The position numbers and the translations under genes were made by a program. Below, piece after piece: positions 23,267 to 31,704 of a stretch of 64,000 nt of DNA; positions within the stretch are counted from its first letter, which is position 1; each line of letters starts with the position of its first letter. The stretch is taken from positions 3,162,001 to 3,226,000 of the forward strand of contig NZ_JALKBW010000001.1 of the NCBI RefSeq assembly GCF_023017165.1, read 5' to 3'. Below the pieces are notes generated by a model. That model saw only the letters and a program-made list of their open reading frames with translations. It ran no database searches and was not told the origin of the DNA. The stretch is from Gordonia alkaliphila (GTDB lineage Bacteria; Actinomycetota; Actinomycetes; Mycobacteriales; Mycobacteriaceae).

Positions 23267-24243
23267 GCAAGGTCGACGTCGACGCCCTCACCGAGGGCGT
23301 GCTCGCCGGCAACCGCTCGCTGCTGGCGCGCGCGATCACGCTGGTCGAATCGGTACGCCCCGACCATCGGGCCGCGGCGCAGCAACTGCTGCTGAACCTT
23401 ACGCCGCACGCGGGCAAGTCGTTCCGCGTCGGCATCACGGGTGTACCCGGCGTGGGCAAGTCGACCACCATCGAGGCGCTCGGCATGCACCTGATCGACC
23501 TCGGTCATCGGGTGGCGGTGCTGGCCGTCGACCCGTCGTCGACCCGCACCGGCGGCTCCATCCTGGGCGACAAGACCCGGATGGGGCAGCTGTCGGCGGC
23601 GCCGCAGGGCTACGTCCGGCCGTCGCCGTCGTCGGGCACGCTCGGCGGCGTCACCAAGGCCACCCGCGAGACTATCGTGCTGGTGGAGGCCGCGGGTTAC
23701 GACGTGGTGCTGGTGGAAACCGTCGGCGTGGGCCAGTCCGAGGTGAGTGTGGCCGGCATGGTCGACACCTTCACCTTCTTGACGCTGGCGCGCACCGGTG
23801 ACTCGTTGCAGGGCATCAAGAAGGGCGTGCTGGAGCTCGCCGAGATCGTCGTGGTGAACAAGGCCGACGGCAAGCACATCAACGAGGCGCGCGGCGCGGC
23901 CCGCGAGCTGCGGAACGCCCTCGGGCTGATCTACCCGCACGACGCCCTGTGGACTCCTCCGGTGCTCACCATGAGCGCCCGGGAGAACACCGGCGTCGAC
24001 GAGTACTGGGCCAAGATCCTGGAGCACCGGGACGTGCTGACCGCGGCCGGCGAGTTCGACAAGCGCCGCGCCCGCCAGCAGGTGGAGTGGACGTGGGCCA
24101 TGGTGCAGGAGGCGTTCCTGTCCAAGCTGGCCGACGATCCCGCGGTGCAGCAGGTCCGGGCCACCGCCGAGCGCGGTGTGCTCGACGGCAGCCTGACCCC
24201 GGCGTTGGCCGCCGAACAGATCGTGGCCGCCGCCGGGCTCTGA
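23263..24243 (+). CDS. meaB: MeaB GTPase, methylmalonyl-CoA mutase chaperone
   Basis: A 326-residue G3E-family GTPase that guards the mutase against inactivation and gates cobalamin loading. The P-loop GVPGVGKST is at about residues 59-67, and [19 protein letters not shown] and ETVGVGQSE (switch III and base-II region) follow. NKAD is the guanine-specificity motif. The C-terminal dimerisation arm (about 265-326) is present. The start overlaps the mutB stop (ATGA), so it is coupled. Matches Rv1496. The operon appears to end here, 4 bp before the convergent permease gene. Confidence 0.95.
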   Translation: MSKVDVDALTEGVLAGNRSLLARAITLVESVRPDHRAAAQQLLLNLTPHAGKSFRVGITGVPGVGKSTTIEALGMHLIDLGHRVAVLAVDPSSTRTGGSILGDKTRMGQLSAAPQGYVRPSPSSGTLGGVTKATRETIVLVEAAGYDVVLVETVGVGQSEVSVAGMVDTFTFLTLARTGDSLQGIKKGVLELAEIVVVNKADGKHINEARGAARELRNALGLIYPHDALWTPPVLTMSARENTGVDEYWAKILEHRDVLTAAGEFDKRRARQQVEWTWAMVQEAFLSKLADDPAVQQVRATAERGVLDGSLTPALAAEQIVAAAGL

Positions 24244-24247
24244 TCCG

Positions 24248-25035
24248 CTACCGCACCTGGGCGCGCGACCGGAACCGGCTGAGCACGCCCAGGATCGCGA
24301 CGGTCACCAGGACCAGCAGCAGGGTGTTGGCGGCCGCGCCGAACAGGTCACCGCGATCGGACTGGGTGAAGATGGTGACCGGCAGGGGCCGCCAGGACGC
24401 CGGGTACACCATGATCGTCGCGCCGAGCTCGCCCATGCACAGCGCCACCGATAGTCCGGCGGCCGCGGCGATGGCCGGGGTGAGCAGCGGCAGGGTAGGG
24501 TGCGTCGGCCCGAGGCGCCCAGCGAACCGGCGACCTGATCGAGGGCCGGATCCAGGCCCTTGGCCGCGGCCGACACCATCGAGAACGCGAACGACAGCAC
24601 CAGCAGCGCCTGCACCAGAATCACGATCCACGGGGTGCCGTTGAAGATCAGCGGCGAGCGCGAGAAGGCGATCAGCACGGCCAGACCGATCACCACCGAC
24701 GGCACCGCGACCGGCACGTGGAAGGCGGGGTCGATCACGGCGCGCAGGCGCGGCCGTGCCGACCGGGCGGCCAACGCCGCCCAGGTGCCGAGCGCCACCG
24801 CGACCGCCGACGCCATGAGTGCGGTCTGGATGGACACCAGAATGCTCTGCATGTTCGACGCGGTGAGCGTGCTGGCCATGTGGTCGGTGGTGAGACCGGA
24901 CGGCAACGCCGAGTTCCAGGTCTGCGCGAACGCGGTGATCGCGGTGACCGCGATCGGGGAGATCACCAGCACGCCGAGGACCAGCGCGAACACCGCCCAG
25001 ATGAGGCGACGGCCGGTGGAGCTGCGAATCAGCAT
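24248..25035 (-). pseudogene. Phosphonate ABC transporter permease (PhnV-like), frameshifted
   Basis: An ABC permease split over two frames. Frame one runs from ATG 25035 through MLIRSSTGRRLIWAVFALVL and at least four membrane helices to the EAA loop (VAGSLGASGRRT). The other frame then continues with PTLPLLTPAIAAAAGL, two more helices and a stop at 24248. The break lies at about 24493-24508, exactly in the loop that contacts the ATPase. Compared with the usual EAA loop several residues are also missing there, so a small deletion is likelier than a one-base error. The product as read would lose the last ~85 residues. It is the last gene of the phosphonate transporter operon, 10 bp after the other permease. 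Confidence 0.8.
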
Positions 25036-25045
25036 CGAAGGGCTC

Positions 25046-25915
25046 CTAGGTGGTGGCGCCGAAGCGGCGCACGATGGTCCGGTAGAGGAGGTAGGCGCTC
25101 ACCGACAGCACCAGCTGAATGGTGGCCAGCACCGCGGCGGTGGCGAAGTCCGAGGACACCATCGACTTGGTGTAGATCAGCATCGGCAGCGTCATCACGT
25201 CCTTCGCGCCGGTGAACAGCACGATGCCGAACTCGTTGAGGGTCAGCAGGAAGGTGAGTGCGGCCGCTGCGGCCAGCGCCGGCCACACCCGCGGGGCGAT
25301 GACGCGGGCGGCGATCCGCAGCGGCCCTGCCCCCAGCGACGAGGCCACGTCGATGTGCGCGCTGGGGAACGAGGTGAACGCCGCCAGCAGCGGGCGCACC
25401 ACGAACGGGGTGTAGAACGCGATCTCGGCCAGCACCACGCCCAGCATGGAGCTCATGAACGAGAACCGGTGCCCGGTGGCGCTGGAGACCACGCCCACCG
25501 GACCGAACAGCACGCCCAACGCCAACGGGATCAGGAACGACGGCAACGCCACCACCGATTCGATGATGCGCACCACCAGCGACGACCCGCGGAACGGGAT
25601 GAACGCCAGCACGAAGGCCAGGAAGGTGCCCACCACCACGCAGCCGGCGGTGGAGAGCGCGGCGATCTGCAGGGTCTTGACGAAGGCCTTCTGCACGGCG
25701 TCGTCGCCGAGGGCGGCCTGCCAGGTGGCGGTGCCGACGTACGCGCCGGACCGATCGGTGAACGACGACGACACCGCCCAGATCAGCGGGTAGCCGAGGC
25801 TCAGGGCCAGGATCAGCAGCGGCCCGGCCACCAGCAGGGTCTTGCGGAGCCGCGGCGCCACCGCGCGCGGGCGCGGCGGCGTGCTCGGCGCGGGCCGGTC
25901 CAGGACGGCGGTCAT
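25046..25915 (-). CDS. Phosphonate ABC transporter permease (PhnU-like)
   Basis: A 289-residue inner membrane permease with about six helices and the EAA-type loop IDVASSLGAGPLRIAARVIAPRVWPAL, where it docks the ATPase. The cytoplasmic N-terminus is Pro/Arg-rich. The family is that of 2-aminoethylphosphonate, iron and spermidine permeases. The ATG at 25915 overlaps the ATPase stop by 4 bp (ATGA); a longer in-frame extension upstream would lie over the ATPase gene and is not credible. Works as a heterodimer with the broken permease downstream. Confidence 0.85.
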   Translation of the reverse strand: MTAVLDRPAPSTPPRPRAVAPRLRKTLLVAGPLLILALSLGYPLIWAVSSSFTDRSGAYVGTATWQAALGDDAVQKAFVKTLQIAALSTAGCVVVGTFLAFVLAFIPFRGSSLVVRIIESVVALPSFLIPLALGVLFGPVGVVSSATGHRFSFMSSMLGVVLAEIAFYTPFVVRPLLAAFTSFPSAHIDVASSLGAGPLRIAARVIAPRVWPALAAAAALTFLLTLNEFGIVLFTGAKDVMTLPMLIYTKSMVSSDFATAAVLATIQLVLSVSAYLLYRTIVRRFGATT

Positions 25916-27042
25916 GCGCTCTTCTCCGCGGGCACCACGTGCACGTGCTCGGGTGCGACGTGCGCCCACATCTGCCGACCGGACTCCGGGGCGGCGTCGA
26001 GCACCGGCACGTCCACGCCGATGAACTGATCGGTGGCGGCCACCCGGGCCCGCACGTGGCGCACGGCGCCGCGCCACTGGCTGTCGTGCACGAGCACCTG
26101 GACGGCGTTGTCGCGCGGCTGCTCGGACAGTTCCCACGCCCACGGGCGCACCGCGAGGGCGACGTGCTTGTCGCCGGCCAGGGCGGTGGCCGAGACGGCG
26201 CGCAGGTGCAGCCCGCCGTGCTCGAAGGTGCCGACGCCGCCGGCGACGACCGGCGCGGTGGCCCGGGCGGGCAGGATGTCAGCACCGCCGAGGAAGGTCG
26301 CGGCGAACTCGCTGGGCGGCTGGTGGAACAGCCGGTCGGCGGTGTCGATGGCTTCCAGCCGGGAGTTGCGCATGATCGCAATCCGGTCGGCCAGGGCGAG
26401 GGCCTCGGCCTGATCGTGGGTCACGTGCACGATCGCAATGCCCGGCAGGTCGCGCCGCAGCTGCTGCAGTTCGATCAACATCTCCTCGCGCAGGCGGGTG
26501 TCCAGGGCGGAGAGCGGTTCGTCGAGCAGCAGCAACGACGGGCTCGGTGCCAACGCCCGCGCGATCGCCACGCGCTGCTGCTGGCCGCCGGAGAGCTCGC
26601 GCGGCAGCCGGTCGGCGAAGCCGAACATGCCGACCATGCGCAGCACTTCGTCGACCCGCGGCTTGATCTGGGCGCGCGCCACCTTCTGCGCCTTGAGTCC
26701 GAAGGACACATTGGCACGCACGCTCATGTGCGGGAACAGCGCGTATTGCTGCATCACGAAGCCGGTGCCGCGGGCGGCCGGGGACAGTCCGGTCACATCG
26801 CGGCCGCCGATCTCCACGGTGCCGCCGACGACGTTCTCGAAGCCGGCGATGGCCTTGAGTGCGGTCGATTTGCCCGAGCCGGACGGGCCCAGCAGGGCGA
26901 GGGTCTCGCCGCGCCGCACCTCGAAGGAGCAGTCGGCCAGGGCGACGGTGTCGCCGTAGGCCACGCTCACCCCGCGGAGTGCGACGGCGGGGGCGGCGAC
27001 GTCGACGGCGGCGGTCGACGCCGCGGAAGCCGGGGCGCTCAC
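25912..27042 (-). CDS. Phosphonate ABC transporter ATP-binding protein (PhnT-like)
   Basis: A 376-residue ATPase energising the uptake system. Walker A is GPSGSGKS (about residues 52-59), the Q-loop is MQQYALFPH, the signature is LSGGQQQR, Walker B is LLLLDEPLSALD, and the H-loop is HVTHDQ. The C-terminal ~120 residues form a TOBE-like domain as in the 2-aminoethylphosphonate, Fbp and Pot subfamilies. It overlaps the substrate-binding gene upstream by 4 bp and the permease downstream by 4 bp, so the operon is tightly coupled. Confidence 0.87.
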   Translation of the reverse strand: MSAPASAASTAAVDVAAPAVALRGVSVAYGDTVALADCSFEVRRGETLALLGPSGSGKSTALKAIAGFENVVGGTVEIGGRDVTGLSPAARGTGFVMQQYALFPHMSVRANVSFGLKAQKVARAQIKPRVDEVLRMVGMFGFADRLPRELSGGQQQRVAIARALAPSPSLLLLDEPLSALDTRLREEMLIELQQLRRDLPGIAIVHVTHDQAEALALADRIAIMRNSRLEAIDTADRLFHQPPSEFAATFLGGADILPARATAPVVAGGVGTFEHGGLHLRAVSATALAGDKHVALAVRPWAWELSEQPRDNAVQVLVHDSQWRGAVRHVRARVAATDQFIGVDVPVLDAAPESGRQMWAHVAPEHVHVVPAEKSA

Positions 27043-28055
27043 TGGCCGGTCGCCTGGTTGTAGGCGTCGATCAGCGCGTCGAAGCGGGCGTTGACCGCGG
27101 TCCAGTCCGGCTCCCAGATCGTGACCCCGTCGAGGGCCTTGGTGATCGCCGCGGCCTGCGGGCCGGTGGCGTTGACGTCGGCGCGCGGCGACGTGCCGTA
27201 GACCTGCTCGGCGAGGGTCTGCTGGACCGGGACCGACATCAGGAAGTCGATCAGCTTGCCGGCGTTGGCCGCGTGCGGTGCGCTGGCCGCCTGACCCATG
27301 AAGTAGGGCAGGGCGACGGTGGTGCGGACGCCGTCGGCGCCGGCCGGGAAGAACACCTCGTAGGCGGCCTTGTCCGCGGCGATCGCGGCCAGCGCCATCT
27401 GCACGTCGCTGTTGGCCACCGACAGCTCGCCCTTGGCCACCTTGGGTCCGAGCTTGCCGGTCGACGCCGGCGGGCCGACGTTGTTGGCCTGCAGCGCGCC
27501 GAGGTAGTCCAGGCCCTGCTGCTCACCCATCACGTGCTGCAGGAGCAGCAGCATGGCGGTGCCGTCGCCGGCCTGCCCGGGGGTGGAGTACTGGAGTTTC
27601 TGGGCGAACCGCGGATCGAGCAGGTCGTTCCAGGTCTGCGGGGCCGGTGCCACACCGGTGCCGCGGATCATCGCGAAGTAGTTGTTGGCCAGGGCCACGT
27701 AGTTGGCATCGGTGCTGCCGTCGGCGTCCTTGGTGGGCGCCAGCAGCTTCTGGTCGTCGGCGCGCTGGATGAACGGCGGCAGGGTGATCAGCACGTCCAT
27801 CTGCGGATTGGAGCGTTCCTTCTCCGCCCGGGAGAGGACCTCACCGGAGCCGCCTTCGACGTAGTTGACGGTGATGCCGGTCTGCTCGGTGAACGCCTCG
27901 AACTGGGTCTCGTACCAGGTGCCGAGGCCGTCGGCGCTGTAGACGGTCACCGAGTTCGGGTCCGAGGCGCCCGATCCGGTGCCGCCGCAGGCGGTCACGG
28001 CGGCGAGAGACAGGGCGGTCGCCATAGCGACCGCTCCGCGCAGGAATGTCTTCAT
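27039..28055 (-). CDS. Phosphonate-binding lipoprotein (PhnS-like)
   Basis: A 338-residue extracytoplasmic solute-binding protein of the iron/2-aminoethylphosphonate type. The signal peptide ends in a lipobox AVTACG (Cys23). The mature part starts like the family (VTVYSADGLGTWYETQFEAF) and has a typical ligand-domain hinge region (NVGPPASTGKLGPKVAKGE). The neighbouring FAD oxidoreductase and phosphonatase-like gene point to 2-aminoethylphosphonate or a related aminophosphonate as ligand; that is inferred from context. It overlaps the ATPase gene by 4 bp. Confidence 0.83.
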   Translation of the reverse strand: MKTFLRGAVAMATALSLAAVTACGGTGSGASDPNSVTVYSADGLGTWYETQFEAFTEQTGITVNYVEGGSGEVLSRAEKERSNPQMDVLITLPPFIQRADDQKLLAPTKDADGSTDANYVALANNYFAMIRGTGVAPAPQTWNDLLDPRFAQKLQYSTPGQAGDGTAMLLLLQHVMGEQQGLDYLGALQANNVGPPASTGKLGPKVAKGELSVANSDVQMALAAIAADKAAYEVFFPAGADGVRTTVALPYFMGQAASAPHAANAGKLIDFLMSVPVQQTLAEQVYGTSPRADVNATGPQAAAITKALDGVTIWEPDWTAVNARFDALIDAYNQATGQ

Positions 28056-28116
28056 GAGGTTTCGCTTTCGTCTGGGAGGGAGAGTCTGGGGGAGGAGAAG
28101 GAGAGAAGGTGCGGGA

Positions 28117-29253
28117 TCAGGCGGGGACGGCGGCGACGGTGCGGGCGGCCAGTTCCAGGCCGACCGTCATACCGACACCGGTGGTGACCGAGCAGGCGGT
28201 GACGCCGGGTGCCAGCTCGGCCACCAGGTAGGGCCCGTCCGGGCGGGCGGCGTAGATGCCCTGCCAGCGCTGGCGGATGGCCAGCCGACGACCGAGCACC
28301 GTTTCGACCTCCCGGTGCAGCAGGTCGAAGACCGCTTCGTCGAGGAAGGGGTCGAGGGAATCGTCGAGCAGGTGCGAGTCGCCGATCAGCAGACCACCGT
28401 CGGGGCGCTGGGTGAACATGATGTTGGTGTCGGCGGCGATGAGGTCCGGGCGCTCGGCGGACAGGCGCTCGCGCAGCACCGCCGCCGCGGCGGTGTCGGC
28501 GAACGCGCCGTAGCGCAGCAGCGAGGTGGCGGTCAGGACTGCGGGGGCGACGCGGAAGCCGGGATCCTCGGTGAGCATCATCGACAGCCCGCAGCGCTGC
28601 ACGCCGGCGTCGGCGGCCACCGTCGGGGCCACCCGGTCCAGGTCGTGGCCCACGCAGACGAACACCCGGCGGGCCCGGATCTCGCCGCGGGAGGTGCGCA
28701 CGCGCACTCCGTCGCCCACGGGTTCGGCGCCGAGATAGGCGGTGTTCCATCGGATCTCGGCACCGTCCTGCGCGTCGACCCAGGCGGCCAGGCGGGGGAC
28801 CGTGGTGCGCGGATCCACCCGCAGGTCGTCGCCGAGGTCGGCGCCGCCCACGATGTCGTCGGCCCCGGCGCCACCGAGGCGGTCGACGACCTGCGCCGGG
28901 GTCAGCAACCGGACGCTGTCGCGGCTGCCGGCCAGCTCGGTCAGCACCTCGAGTTCGTCGGTGCGACGGGCCACGGCCAGGCCTGCGCCCTCGCGCCGGG
29001 CTTCGATACCGGCGGCGTCGGCCACCGACAGCCAGCGCTGCCGAGCGCCCAGAGCCAGGTCGCGAAGTTCACCGGACTGCACGGTGGCGCCGACGTGGCC
29101 GAAGTTGCGGACCGAGGCGCCCACGATCCGGTGTTCACGCTCGAGCACGATCACCCGCTGGCCCTGCTCCAGTGCGGCGAGGGCGTGGCCGAGGCCGAGC
29201 ACTCCGGCGCCGACGACGAGGACATCACATTCGTTGTTCACGACTGGAACCAT
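28117..29253 (-). CDS. FAD-dependent oxidoreductase of phosphonate clusters (DAO family)
   Basis: A 378-residue flavoenzyme of the D-amino-acid oxidase/glycine oxidase fold, matching the group of FAD oxidoreductases found beside phosphonatase-like hydrolases. The dinucleotide motif VVGAGVLGLGHALAAL is near the N-terminus; the strand ending VFVCVGHDLDRV and the C-terminal SVTTGVGMTVGLELA close the FAD site. No PhnW transaminase is present in this cluster, so this enzyme may supply phosphonoacetaldehyde by oxidising 2-aminoethylphosphonate or its N-methyl form. That is an inference from context. ATG 29253 was chosen; a GTG 12 bp further in is an alternative. Divergent from the GntR gene over an operator-rich gap. 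Confidence 0.8.
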   Translation of the reverse strand: MVPVVNNECDVLVVGAGVLGLGHALAALEQGQRVIVLEREHRIVGASVRNFGHVGATVQSGELRDLALGARQRWLSVADAAGIEARREGAGLAVARRTDELEVLTELAGSRDSVRLLTPAQVVDRLGGAGADDIVGGADLGDDLRVDPRTTVPRLAAWVDAQDGAEIRWNTAYLGAEPVGDGVRVRTSRGEIRARRVFVCVGHDLDRVAPTVAADAGVQRCGLSMMLTEDPGFRVAPAVLTATSLLRYGAFADTAAAAVLRERLSAERPDLIAADTNIMFTQRPDGGLLIGDSHLLDDSLDPFLDEAVFDLLHREVETVLGRRLAIRQRWQGIYAARPDGPYLVAELAPGVTACSVTTGVGMTVGLELAARTVAAVPA

Positions 29254-29289
29254 GCGGCCCCGAGGGCGGCTCGGCAACTCGAGGAGCAG

Positions 29290-29303
29290 CTTGTTCAGAC
29301 AAG
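29290..29303. promoter_or_regulatory. GntR operator candidate 1
   Basis: CTTGT-TCAG-ACAAG, a perfect 5-bp inverted repeat 37 bp upstream of the FAD gene start. It shares the CTTG/CAAG core with the repeats at 29347-29392. Confidence 0.5.
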
Positions 29304-29346
29304 TTCAACAATCGTTCATCCAGGTCCATGCTGTACTTCTGCTGTT

Positions 29347-29368
29347 CACTTGATGATCACGCACAAGT
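29347..29368. promoter_or_regulatory. GntR operator candidate 2
   Basis: ACTTG and CAAGT half-sites 11 nt apart in the divergent gap. Weaker than the other two because of the wide spacer. Confidence 0.35.
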
Positions 29369-29374
29369 TCACTC

Positions 29375-29392
29375 CACTTGTATGCTCAAGTG
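29375..29392. promoter_or_regulatory. GntR operator candidate 3
   Basis: CACTTG-TATGCT-CAAGTG, a perfect 6-bp inverted repeat whose spacer is itself the TATGCT -10 box of the regulator gene. Binding would block the regulator's own promoter. Confidence 0.6.
29381..29386 (+). promoter_or_regulatory. Leaderless-type -10 box of the GntR gene
   Basis: TATGCT, 7 nt before GTG 29394; embedded in operator candidate 3. Confidence 0.5.
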
Positions 29393-29393
29393 T

Positions 29394-30137
29394 GTGACTT
29401 CCCCTCTCCACCAGCGTCTCGCCGAGGAACTGCGGCAACGCATCGCGTCCGGCGCCTGGCCGGCCGGGTCCAGCGCCCCCAGCGAAGCCGAGCTGTGCCG
29501 CGAGTTCAGCGCGTCCCGCGGCACGGTCCGGCAGGCCTTGGCCGCGCTGCGCGCCGAAGGCCTCCTCGTCGGCGGCCGGGGCAAGGCGCCGACCGTCCGC
29601 GGCGGCGCCGCCCATCCGTCGAGTGAGCTCGGTTCGTTCACCGCGTGGGCACGGGCCCAGGGTCGCGAACCGGGGCAGCACACGCTGTTGCAGTCGCGGC
29701 ACCGCGCGGATGCGCAGACCGCCGAAGAACTGCACATCGCCGAGGGTGATCCGGTGCTGTCCCTGGTGCGGCTGCGGACGCTCGACGGCACGCCAGCCCT
29801 GTTGGAGCGCTCGACGTTCATCTGGGACGTCGGCCGTCTCCTGATGGAGTTCGACCCCGATGCCGGGTCGCTCAACCGCTTCCTGCTGGCCGCCGGCGTG
29901 GACCTCGACAGCGCCCGCCATCGCGTCGACGCCGTGGCCGCCGACGCCGAGGACGCCGCACAGCTCGCTGTGTCGGTCGGCTCCCCGCTGCTGCGGGCCT
30001 GCCGGATCACCTCCGATTCCACCGGCCGCATCCTCGAGTCGGCCGACGACCGCTACGTACCCGGCCACTGCGTCATCACCATCGACAACCGGCTCACCGC
30101 CGCCGGTGGCGGCCGCTCCCTCCTCCGGCTCGCCTGA
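29394..30137 (+). CDS. GntR-family (HutC/UTRA) regulator of the phosphonate cluster
   Basis: A 247-residue repressor. The winged helix at residues about 5-70 has the GntR signature PSEAELCREFSASRGTVRQALAALRAEGLL. A UTRA ligand domain (about 85-240) includes LERSTFIWD. UTRA regulators of phosphonate genes sense the substrate or a breakdown intermediate. I prefer GTG 29394, 7 nt after a TATGCT box, over ATG 29382, which lies inside the palindrome and -10 element. It is divergent from the oxidoreductase-transporter operon and is followed after 33 bp by the phosphonatase-like gene. Confidence 0.83.
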   Translation: MTSPLHQRLAEELRQRIASGAWPAGSSAPSEAELCREFSASRGTVRQALAALRAEGLLVGGRGKAPTVRGGAAHPSSELGSFTAWARAQGREPGQHTLLQSRHRADAQTAEELHIAEGDPVLSLVRLRTLDGTPALLERSTFIWDVGRLLMEFDPDAGSLNRFLLAAGVDLDSARHRVDAVAADAEDAAQLAVSVGSPLLRACRITSDSTGRILESADDRYVPGHCVITIDNRLTAAGGGRSLLRLA

Positions 30138-30170
30138 ACCAACCACCCGCACAGAAACGGATCTTCTCTC

Positions 30171-30872
30171 ATGCCCGACCCCACGGCCTTCGACCTCGTC
30201 GCCTTCGACATCGCCGGCACCACCGTGAACGACGGCGGCGCCGTGTACGACGCCCTTCGCATCTGCGTCGAGGAGCTCGGCGCCACCGTCGCTCCCGCCG
30301 ACCTGCAGCACTGGATGGGCACCGACAAGGTGACCGCCATCGATAACCTGGCCCGACTCGGCGGCATCGAGGCCGACCACGACACCGTGCTCGCCGCCTT
30401 CGACCGCTTCCGCGCGATCTTGGCCGAGACCTACGCCGCGCATCCGCCGCAGGCGATCGACGGCGCCGCCGCAACCTTCGCCGCACTGCGCGCCCGGGGC
30501 GTGAAGGTGGCGCTGACCACCGGTTTCGACCGCGCCGTCGCCGAGCCGCTCCTGGCCTCGCTGGGCTGAGGTGCCGAGCAGCTCGACGCAGTGGTCACCA
30601 CCGACGACGTGCCCGCGGGCCGTCCGGCGCCGTGCATGATCTTCCGCGCGATGGAGCGGTGCCGCGTGCAGGACGTGTCCCGGGTGATCGCCGTCGGCGA
30701 CACCGCCGTCGACGTGCAGGCCGGGCGCAACGCCGGGGCCACCGCGGTCGGCGTGCTGACCGGCCAGACCGGACGCGCGCTGTTGGCGGCGGCCGGCCCG
30801 GACCACATCCTCGACTCGGTCGCCGACATCCCCGCACTCGTGGTGTCTGCTCCCGTCGCGGTTCGTGCCTAG
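30171..30872 (+). pseudogene. Phosphonatase-like HAD hydrolase with an internal TGA
   Basis: A HAD-superfamily hydrolase of the PhnX-like group, expected to cleave phosphonoacetaldehyde or a related phosphonate. The nucleophile motif FDIAGTTVND is at residues 12-21. Codon 133 (30567-30569) is TGA, after which the same frame continues without further damage: GAEQLDAVVTTDDVPAGRPAP, then GDTAVDVQAGRNAGATAVG (HAD motif IV) to a stop at 30872. Homologues have a Trp (LGW) at the TGA position, so the lesion is a single TGG-to-TGA change. The 132-residue product would lack motif IV. Total length if read through is 233, normal for the family. Confidence 0.85.
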
Positions 30873-30919
30873 TATCGGGGCGATCACCGCTACCGCCGAA
30901 CACTGACGTGCGGCCACGG

Positions 30920-30925
30920 TAATGT
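30920..30925 (+). promoter_or_regulatory. Leaderless-type -10 box of the DUF6325 gene
   Basis: TAATGT, 6 nt before the ATG at 30932. Confidence 0.5.
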
Positions 30926-30931
30926 GGCCTC

Positions 30932-31363
30932 ATGCCAGAACAGCATCTCGGCCCCGTGGGCTACCTGATCCTCGAGTTTCCCGGCGGCCAGATCGGCGCG
31001 GGTGGTTTCGCCGCCCTCGTCGAGCGCGTCGATCGCGGTTCGCTCTATCTCATCGACCTGGAGTTCTTCCGCAAGAACGCCGACGGCACGCTGTCGACGG
31101 TGGTCCCGCACGACCTCGGTTCGATCGACGGTCTGGACCTCGCCGAGTTCGACGGCGCGGTGACCGGCCTGCTCGACGAGGACGACATCGCCACCGTGAG
31201 CGGTGCCGTCACCAGTGGATCGCTCGCGTGCGTCGTGATCTACGAAGAGCTCGGGATGCGCAGTGTGCTGGAGGCGTTCGCCGCCGACGGTGCCGCCGTC
31301 ATCGCCGAGGGCCCGGTCGCGATCGACGACCTCGAAGCCGCGCTCGATTCTCTCGACGCCTGA
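30932..31363 (+). CDS. DUF6325 family protein
   Basis: A 143-residue soluble protein that starts MPEQHLGPVGYLILEFPG, typical of a small family often annotated DUF6325 or 'SHOCT-associated'. It has an alpha/beta pattern with a Gly-rich turn (GGQIGAGGFAALVERVD) and a strand LACVVIYEELG in the last third. No catalytic residues stand out. It is followed after 45 bp by a SHOCT-domain gene; these two are commonly neighbours. The function is unknown; a role in stress response is often proposed from context only. Confidence 0.65.
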   Translation: MPEQHLGPVGYLILEFPGGQIGAGGFAALVERVDRGSLYLIDLEFFRKNADGTLSTVVPHDLGSIDGLDLAEFDGAVTGLLDEDDIATVSGAVTSGSLACVVIYEELGMRSVLEAFAADGAAVIAEGPVAIDDLEAALDSLDA

Positions 31364-31408
31364 CCTGCCCGGCCCCACTTTCCGCACACTTTCTGCAAGG
31401 AGTCATCC

Positions 31409-31678
31409 ATGAGCTTGTTCAAGACAGCCGCCCGCGCCGGAGTCGCCAGCGCCGTGCACGGCCGCGTCCAGCGCCGCCAGCAGCAGCGGTGGGCCGCCCA
31501 GGGCGCCGCTACTCCGCAGTACGTCGCCCCGGCGCCCCCTGCAGCTCCCGCGACCTCGGCGTCCACCGCCATCGACGATCAGGTGGAGCAGCTGACCAAG
31601 CTCGCGCAGCTGCGCGACGCGGGGATTCTGACCGAAGAGGAATTCTCTGCCAAGAAGGCTCAGGTCTTGGGCCTGTAG
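31409..31678 (+). CDS. Small SHOCT-domain protein
   Basis: An 89-residue protein. The C-terminal ~30 residues (QVEQLTKLAQLRDAGILTEEEFSAKKAQVLGL) are a typical SHOCT domain, a short helical hairpin found at ends of diverse proteins and thought to mediate oligomerisation. The N-terminal half is basic and Gln/Ala/Pro-rich, with no membrane segment. The ATG has AAGGAG 8 nt upstream. It lies between DUF6325 and pirin genes on the same strand. Confidence 0.8.
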   Translation: MSLFKTAARAGVASAVHGRVQRRQQQRWAAQGAATPQYVAPAPPAAPATSASTAIDDQVEQLTKLAQLRDAGILTEEEFSAKKAQVLGL

Positions 31679-31704
31679 CGGGAAGAGGACACGAGGCTCG
31701 CGGC

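Noticed and set aside
24485..24515. Programmed ribosomal frameshifting in the permease
   Set aside because: No slippery heptamer or following pseudoknot is evident, and conserved residues are missing at the junction, which points to deletion.
30567..30569. TGA as a selenocysteine codon in the phosphonatase-like gene
   Set aside because: The family has Trp there, not Cys, and no SECIS-like hairpin or sel genes are visible. A nonsense change or sequencing error is simpler.
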